NCBI GenBank assembly: GCA_964361655.1
Contig: CAYIBD010000015.1
Coordinates: forward strand, 1 to 17,736
DNA from: CAYIBD01 sp964361655
Lineage (GTDB): Bacteria; Patescibacteriota; Minisyncoccia; Sungbacterales; SURF-37
Length of the DNA stretch: 17,736 bases
Direction: 5' to 3'
Shown here: positions 14,298 to 17,736 of the stretch, in pieces
Numbering within the stretch: the first letter of the stretch is position 1
Layout of the letters: the number at the start of each line of letters is the position of its first letter
Made by a program: the position numbers and the translations under genes
Notes under the pieces: generated by a model
The model's input: the letters and a program-made list of their open reading frames with translations, nothing else
What the model was told of the DNA's origin: nothing
Database searches by the model: none

Positions 14298-15452
14298 TTA
14301 CCGGACTACACGCCGAATGAGCGGATTCACCCGCGTCAGCACCTCGTAGGCGGTTGTTCCAATCTTCTCGGCCATCTCATTAGCACCGATGAATTCCCGC
14401 CCCTGCCGTCCGACAATGACGACCTCATCACCAATCCTTACCTTCGAGTTTCGGGTTTCGGGTTTCGGGTTTCCGTTGATATCGGTGATATCAACGCAGG
14501 TCATATCCATCGAAACCCGGCCCATGACTTTGCATCTCCGGCCGTGAATCAGAAGTTCGCCGGTCGAGGAAAGCCCGCGATCAAACCCGTGCCAGTAGCC
14601 AATGGGAAGAATCGCGATCGTAGAATCGCGCCGGAATCGCTCGGTGAGATCATAGCCGATTCCTTCTCCTTTCTTGACCTGCTTCACCTCGCCGACAATG
14701 GTCTTCCACGTCATCACCGGCCGCACCCTGATGCGTGCTACGTATCTCGTGTCTCGTGACGGTAAGTAGCCGTATAATCCAAGACCGATGCGCACCATGT
14801 CATAATGCGCCTTGGGGTAGTAGCGCGTCCCGCCGGTGGCCGCGAGGTGCCGGATGCCAGGCCGAATGCCGGCCAGCCGGAGCATAGCTAGGCAGCGCCC
14901 AAAGACCGCGATTTGCTTTTGGGAGAATTTTCTATTTTCAGCCGCAGCAAAGTGTGAATAGACGCCGGCCGGCACCAGGCGATAGCGCTTGAGCGCGGCA
15001 ATGAGTTCCAGTATTTCATATTCCTGAAACCCCTGGCGGTGCATGCCAGTGTCGAGCTTGAGGTGAAAAGCCGGGGGCTTGTGAAGCTTGGCCAACAGAG
15101 CCAGCCCTTCAAAGTGCGAAACCGTTACGGTAATCCGCTGCCGAGCCGCCTCTTGAAGCCGATGCGGCAACGTATAGCCAAGGACAAGGATCGGATTTTT
15201 TATTCCCTCCCGCCGCAACCGCAAGGCCTCAACAATGGAGTCAACGCCAAACCAAAGCTGGTTGCTGGGAGCTGGTGGCCGGTAGCTTGCAAGTTGCTTT
15301 GCAACTTGCACGAGCCCATGTCCGTAGGCATTGGATTTCACCACGGCCATCAGCGAGACCTTCGGCCCGATGAGCTTGCGAAACTCCGCCACATTGTGGC
15401 GGAGGGCAGCGGCATCAATTTCAACCCATGTCCGCGGAAATGCCGGTCTCAT
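14298..15452 (-). CDS. alr: Alanine racemase
   Basis: The PLP enzyme that converts L-alanine to D-alanine for peptidoglycan; cytoplasmic. The 384-residue protein has the standard length and order: WVEIDAAALRHN at 9-20, the PLP lysine K39 in AVVKSNAYGHG, HLKLDTGMHRQG in the barrel, GGTRYYPKAHYDMVRIGLGLYG, the second catalytic tyrosine in GIGYDLT, and GRVSMDMTCVDITD in the C-terminal beta domain. It is probably active. Three stretches are unusual: each is encoded by a tandem 7-bp repeat (14445-14475, 14734-14761, 15256-15297). Two appear to add about ten residues compared with typical Alr: SYRPPAPSNQL and NPKPETRNSK. The ATG at 15452 is the only sensible start; no Shine-Dalgarno is seen. A 40-bp palindrome separates it from serS. 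Confidence 0.93.
   Translation of the reverse strand: MRPAFPRTWVEIDAAALRHNVAEFRKLIGPKVSLMAVVKSNAYGHGLVQVAKQLASYRPPAPSNQLWFGVDSIVEALRLRREGIKNPILVLGYTLPHRLQEAARQRITVTVSHFEGLALLAKLHKPPAFHLKLDTGMHRQGFQEYEILELIAALKRYRLVPAGVYSHFAAAENRKFSQKQIAVFGRCLAMLRLAGIRPGIRHLAATGGTRYYPKAHYDMVRIGLGLYGYLPSRDTRYVARIRVRPVMTWKTIVGEVKQVKKGEGIGYDLTERFRRDSTIAILPIGYWHGFDRGLSSTGELLIHGRRCKVMGRVSMDMTCVDITDINGNPKPETRNSKVRIGDEVVIVGRQGREFIGANEMAEKIGTTAYEVLTRVNPLIRRVVR
14445..14475. repeat. Tandem heptamer array in alr (CGGGTTT unit)
   Basis: Units CGAGTTT at 14445, then CGGGTTT at 14452, 14459 and 14466, then CCG. On the coding strand it encodes NPKPETRNSK between DITDING and VRIGDEV, where typical Alr passes almost directly from the first to the second; the array therefore looks like an in-frame insertion in a surface loop. 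Confidence 0.85.
14734..14761. repeat. Tandem heptamer array in alr (CGTGTCT-like unit)
   Basis: Four degenerate 7-bp units: CGTGCTA, CGTATCT, CGTGTCT, CGTGACG. They encode roughly SRDTRYVARI in the loop after GLGLYGYLP. Each unit begins CGT, so the 7-bp phase is clear although the units differ. Confidence 0.7.
15256..15297. repeat. Tandem heptamer array in alr (AGCTGGT-like unit)
   Basis: Six consecutive degenerate 7-bp units: AGCTGGT, TGCTGGG, AGCTGGT, GGCCGGT, AGCTTGC, AAGTTGC. On the coding strand they give the stretch AKQLASYRPPAPSNQLWFG, whose middle looks like an added loop relative to typical Alr. Confidence 0.72.
15289..15309. repeat. Perfect 9-bp hairpin inside alr
   Basis: GCAAGTTGC (15289-15297) and GCAACTTGC (15301-15309) pair around TTT. 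It abuts and partly overlaps the heptamer array at 15256-15297, so repeat and hairpin may have one origin. Confidence 0.6.
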
Positions 15453-15469
15453 AGAGCGTGCCCATTGTT

Positions 15470-15509
15470 TTGTTGTAATATTCTCACGATCGTGAAAATA
15501 TTACTACAA
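15470..15509. repeat. 40-bp near-perfect palindrome between serS and alr
   Basis: Centred between 15489 and 15490 (core TCACGATCGTGA), with 18 of 20 base pairs matching; the mismatches are 15483/15496 and 15474/15505. It fills most of the gap between the serS stop (15541) and the alr ATG (15452). There is no T run after it on the minus strand, so it is not an ordinary terminator. A protein-binding site, a hairpin in the serS-alr mRNA, or a mobile palindrome are all possible. Confidence 0.8.
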
Positions 15510-15540
15510 GTCAAAGACGATAGAATCACCGCGCCATCAC

Positions 15541-16803
15541 TCATCTTCGGATTTCGCTGATGCCGTGCATGTGCGGCCGGAGCGCGTCGGGAATTTTCAC
15601 CGAGCCATCGGCCTGCTGATAATTTTCCAAAATGGCTATGATGGTGCGGCCGATGGCAAAGGCCGTGGCGTTGAGCGTGTGGGCGAAGGCGAGCTCGCCG
15701 CCAGCGGTCCGGTAGCGCGTGTTCGTGCCCCGGGCCTGGAAATCGGTTGTGGTTGAGGCCGAGTGCGTCTCGCGGTACGTCCCTTCGCCGGGGAGCCACG
15801 TCTCAAGGTCATAGAGCTTGGCCTCGGGCCAGCCCATGTCTCCGGCCGCAATCAGCACCACGCGGTACGGGAGCCCGAGCCCCTGCATCAGCCGTTCCTG
15901 CCACGCGACCATGCGCTCGAGCTCCGGCTCGCTGTCTTCGGCGCGAACGAATGAAAACATCTCAACTTTGTCGAACTGGTGGACACGGAGGATGCCGCGG
16001 GTATCCTTCCCGTAGGAGCCGGCCTCGCGGCGGAAGCAACTCGAGAAGGCAAAGTAGCGGAGCGGGAGTGCGTTCTCATCCAAAACCTCACCGGCGTGCA
16101 TGGGGGCAATGGTGTGTTCCGCGCTGCCGGCCAGGTAGAGGTTGTCGCTGTGCAGAAAATAGCGCTCCTCCTCTTGGCCGGGCGGGATGCGGCCGATGGC
16201 CCGGAAATGCTCGGGCCGGAGCATCACCGGCGGCACTATGGGGATGAATCCCTCCGGGAGCAATGTATCGAATGCATAACGAACGAGGGCAAACTCGAGC
16301 AGGGCCGCCTCGCGCTTCAGATACCCAAACCGCGAGCCAGCGACTTTTGCCGCGCGCTCCATATCAATGAGATCGAGGGCTTCGGCGATCTCGAGGTAGT
16401 CCCGCGGCTTAAAGTCGAACTGCGGCTTCTCCCCCACTTCCCGAATGACCCGATTATCTTCTGGTCCGCCTGCCGGCACGTCATCGAGCGGCAGGTTTGG
16501 GACCTTTTGCATAAGCTCGGTGAATTCGGCCTCGAGTGCTTTTAGCTCAAATTCAACATCGCCGAGTTTTGCCTTGAGCGATTGCATCTGGGCAACTTTT
16601 GCCTCTTTGGCTTTATCCGTTAAACCCACGATCGCTTCAGAGGCAACATTCTGCTCCGCACGCAAATCATCTACTTCCTTTATCTTGGCTCGCCGCTTCT
16701 CGTCAAGGTGCAATAGATAATCCACATCGAACTCCACGCCCTTTTTCTTGAGGCCGGCTTTGAGCGCATCTGGATTGTCGCGGATGAAGTGGATATCGAG
16801 CAT
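15541..16803 (-). CDS. serS: Seryl-tRNA synthetase
   Basis: Charges tRNA-Ser with serine through seryl-adenylate; class II synthetase, cytoplasmic. The 420-residue protein is full length. Residues about 1-105 are the N-terminal antiparallel coiled-coil arm that grips the long variable arm of tRNA-Ser. Class II motif 2 is at 251-262 (FAFSSCFRREAG), followed by GRDTRG-like GKDTRGILRVHQFDKVEMF; motif 3 is IGRTIIAILENYQ at 384-396. The serine-site TAE motif reads SAE here (GSAEHTI), and THSASTTTDFQARGTN replaces the more common SSCSNCTDFQARRLN; both are mild departures. The start at 16803 gives the normal MLDIHFIRDNPD opening and lies 5 nt after the NYN stop codon, so read-through from that gene is likely. 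A weak -10 (TACTTT) lies 7 nt before the ATG. Confidence 0.95.
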   Translation of the reverse strand: MLDIHFIRDNPDALKAGLKKKGVEFDVDYLLHLDEKRRAKIKEVDDLRAEQNVASEAIVGLTDKAKEAKVAQMQSLKAKLGDVEFELKALEAEFTELMQKVPNLPLDDVPAGGPEDNRVIREVGEKPQFDFKPRDYLEIAEALDLIDMERAAKVAGSRFGYLKREAALLEFALVRYAFDTLLPEGFIPIVPPVMLRPEHFRAIGRIPPGQEEERYFLHSDNLYLAGSAEHTIAPMHAGEVLDENALPLRYFAFSSCFRREAGSYGKDTRGILRVHQFDKVEMFSFVRAEDSEPELERMVAWQERLMQGLGLPYRVVLIAAGDMGWPEAKLYDLETWLPGEGTYRETHSASTTTDFQARGTNTRYRTAGGELAFAHTLNATAFAIGRTIIAILENYQQADGSVKIPDALRPHMHGISEIRR

Positions 16804-16808
16804 ACTAG

Positions 16809-17602
16809 CTAAAGTATCCGCTGCTGAGAAGCCAAGAACGGTGTTATTTCTGTCTTAGAAAGTAACGTTTTCGCATCGCACCGCTGTAAGAGGGAAATTG
16901 AATACGCATCTTGGAAACCAATGTATTCGATAAATACCCTCCTATTCTCGTGTCGAGATTTGTTGATCTCGCCGACCTTATCAATGGCCGGTGAAAGATC
17001 AGAATCATTACTCACCAGTATAATCGTCCCACAGCGTCCGGAGTAGGCAAAATCGACTATATCCAAGGCAATTTTCACATCGATGCCTTTTTCCTTCCAT
17101 ACACTGGTGACAATTTGCAGCCGGTCAAATGGAACAAATGGCATCCCCTGTCGGTAAATTTTCAAAACCTGTCTCAACGGCGAAGATTGATCAAGGACGA
17201 TAACTGGCCGATACGTGTTGCACAGTCTAAGGATCAACTCTGCCCTGTCCCTTTCCATCGCTTCCTCCGATCTGCCTTCTTGTAAGAAGAAGCCGGCGGC
17301 TGTTTCGATCCGTGGATTTTTCAACATCCGCCCTCGTTTTATCTCCCAGCCGGAGGATATCAGCCTGGCGAACAACCTTTGCTGACTGGCAACCATGTGT
17401 TCGCTCTTGGTGCTGCCAACCTCTTTACTGATAACTCCTTTGTAGTAAGCTTTGCAACAATCTCGCGACCCTTTGTAAGGTAATCGACGAATCGATCGTA
17501 ATCAAACAAATGCAAATCTTCGAACCCCAAGTTTTCCAAGTTCTTATAGAAGTTGGAGCCATCAATGAGTATTGCAACCCTTGATTGGGGTGGAATATCC
17601 AT
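16809..17602 (-). pseudogene. LabA/NYN-domain nuclease-like gene with one frameshift
   Basis: A PIN-like NYN-family protein (predicted metal-dependent RNase) split into two frames. The N-terminal part from ATG 17602 reads SRVAILIDGSNFYKNLENLG with the first catalytic Asp; after REIVAK it leaves frame near 17451-17453, where three A (minus strand) appear in place of four. One added A restores a 264-residue protein: the other frame continues as YYKGVISKEVGSTKSEHMVA and then EKGIDVKIALDIVDF and VSNDSDLSPAI, the remaining acidic NYN motifs. All expected motifs survive, so a sequencing error or a very recent mutation is more likely than old decay. About 65 residues between GWEIKRGRMLKN and EKGIDVKIALD exceed the usual family spacing. 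The stop lies 5 nt before serS. A terminator-like hairpin lies in its leader. Confidence 0.75.
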
Positions 17603-17620
17603 ACGCTCTCAGTAGTAAAG

Positions 17621-17660
17621 AAAAATCCCGTCATTAGCCGATAAGGCTAGGGACGGGGAT
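17621..17660 (-). terminator. Terminator/attenuator hairpin ahead of the NYN gene
   Basis: On the minus strand ATCCCCGTC and AGCC pair with GGCT and GACGGGAT (one bulged C and a 3/3 internal loop, 5-nt apical loop), followed by TTTTCTTT. It lies 18 nt before the NYN start codon and begins about 5 nt after the predicted transcription start. It could end an upstream gene's RNA or act as an attenuator. Confidence 0.7.
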
Positions 17661-17671
17661 CGTATGCCTAG

Positions 17672-17700
17672 AGTATATACCTGCCTCTGTACCGCATCAA
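17672..17700 (-). promoter_or_regulatory. Promoter ahead of the NYN-serS operon
   Basis: TTGATG (17695-17700) and TATACT (17672-17677) on the minus strand, spaced 17 bp. Predicted start at about 17665, immediately before the terminator-like hairpin at 17621-17660. Confidence 0.6.
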
Positions 17701-17704
17701 GGGC

Positions 17705-17713
17705 TGTGGATAA
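17705..17713. other. DnaA-box match
   Basis: TGTGGATAA, a perfect inverse DnaA box, just upstream of the promoter at 17672-17700. It shares the flanking C with the site at 14248-14256. Confidence 0.35.
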
Positions 17714-17736
17714 TGGAAGCATCTCGTTGCAGATAC

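Noticed and set aside
14260..14300. Plus-strand terminator (CCCT...AGGG then a T-rich stretch)
   Set aside because: The stem is only 4 bp and no plus-strand gene ends before it.
17449..17455. Programmed -1 frameshift site in the NYN gene
   Set aside because: The site is GCAAAGC with only three A and no slippery heptamer; a missing base explains it more simply.

Overview
This window reads as a chromosomal piece of an ultra-small Patescibacteria/CPR bacterium, most likely from the Parcubacteria side. That is an inference from gene content, not a database match. The pointers are a short DnaX with no tau-type tail, a VirD4/HerA-like ATPase in one operon with GtrA and dnaX, a small helical DUF5663-like protein behind a very large Pro/Ala/Glu-rich coiled-coil membrane protein, a LabA-like NYN gene next to serS, tight spacing and single-gene metabolism. 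TGA is used as stop (PMT-like gene, ftsQ), so the SR1/Gracilibacteria code does not apply. Genes are GC-rich; the promoter-bearing gaps are distinctly AT-rich.

Layout, left to right. 1-559 (minus): a truncated TTG-started gene and a 72-residue two-helix membrane protein. 503-987: a 485-nt gap with a consensus promoter, hairpins, the dnaX terminator and two related palindromic repeats. 988-5626 (minus): one operon of coiled-coil protein, VirD4/TraD-like ATPase, GtrA and dnaX. 5738-6670 (minus): an exported coiled-coil OmpA-like protein with its own promoter, a 205-nt leader and a terminator. 6996-10788 (minus): the 1144-residue protein and the small helical protein, closed by a terminator. 10901-13307 (plus): a PMT-family glycosyltransferase and nrdR. 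13379-17602 (minus): a NYN nuclease-like gene broken by one frameshift, then serS, alr and ftsQ.

Functionally this is mostly housekeeping: replication clamp loading, dNTP-gene regulation, serine charging, D-alanine supply and division. Added to it is an envelope/DNA-translocation theme. No CRISPR, IS element, tRNA or rRNA was seen.

The most interesting signals are not genes. (1) Four tandem arrays with a strict 7-bp period but four different unit sequences; three lie inside alr, where at least two appear to add about ten residues each. (2) Two kinds of expression signal: consensus -35/-10 promoters, at least three of them ahead of Shine-Dalgarno starts, versus extended -10 boxes placed 6-8 nt before an ATG, which imply leaderless mRNAs (coiled-coil operon, PMT gene, ftsQ). 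(3) A near-perfect 40-bp palindrome between serS and alr. (4) A promoter firing straight into a terminator hairpin ahead of the NYN gene. (5) A palindromic operator-like site on the -35 of the OmpA-like gene, with a leader that can fold over long range.
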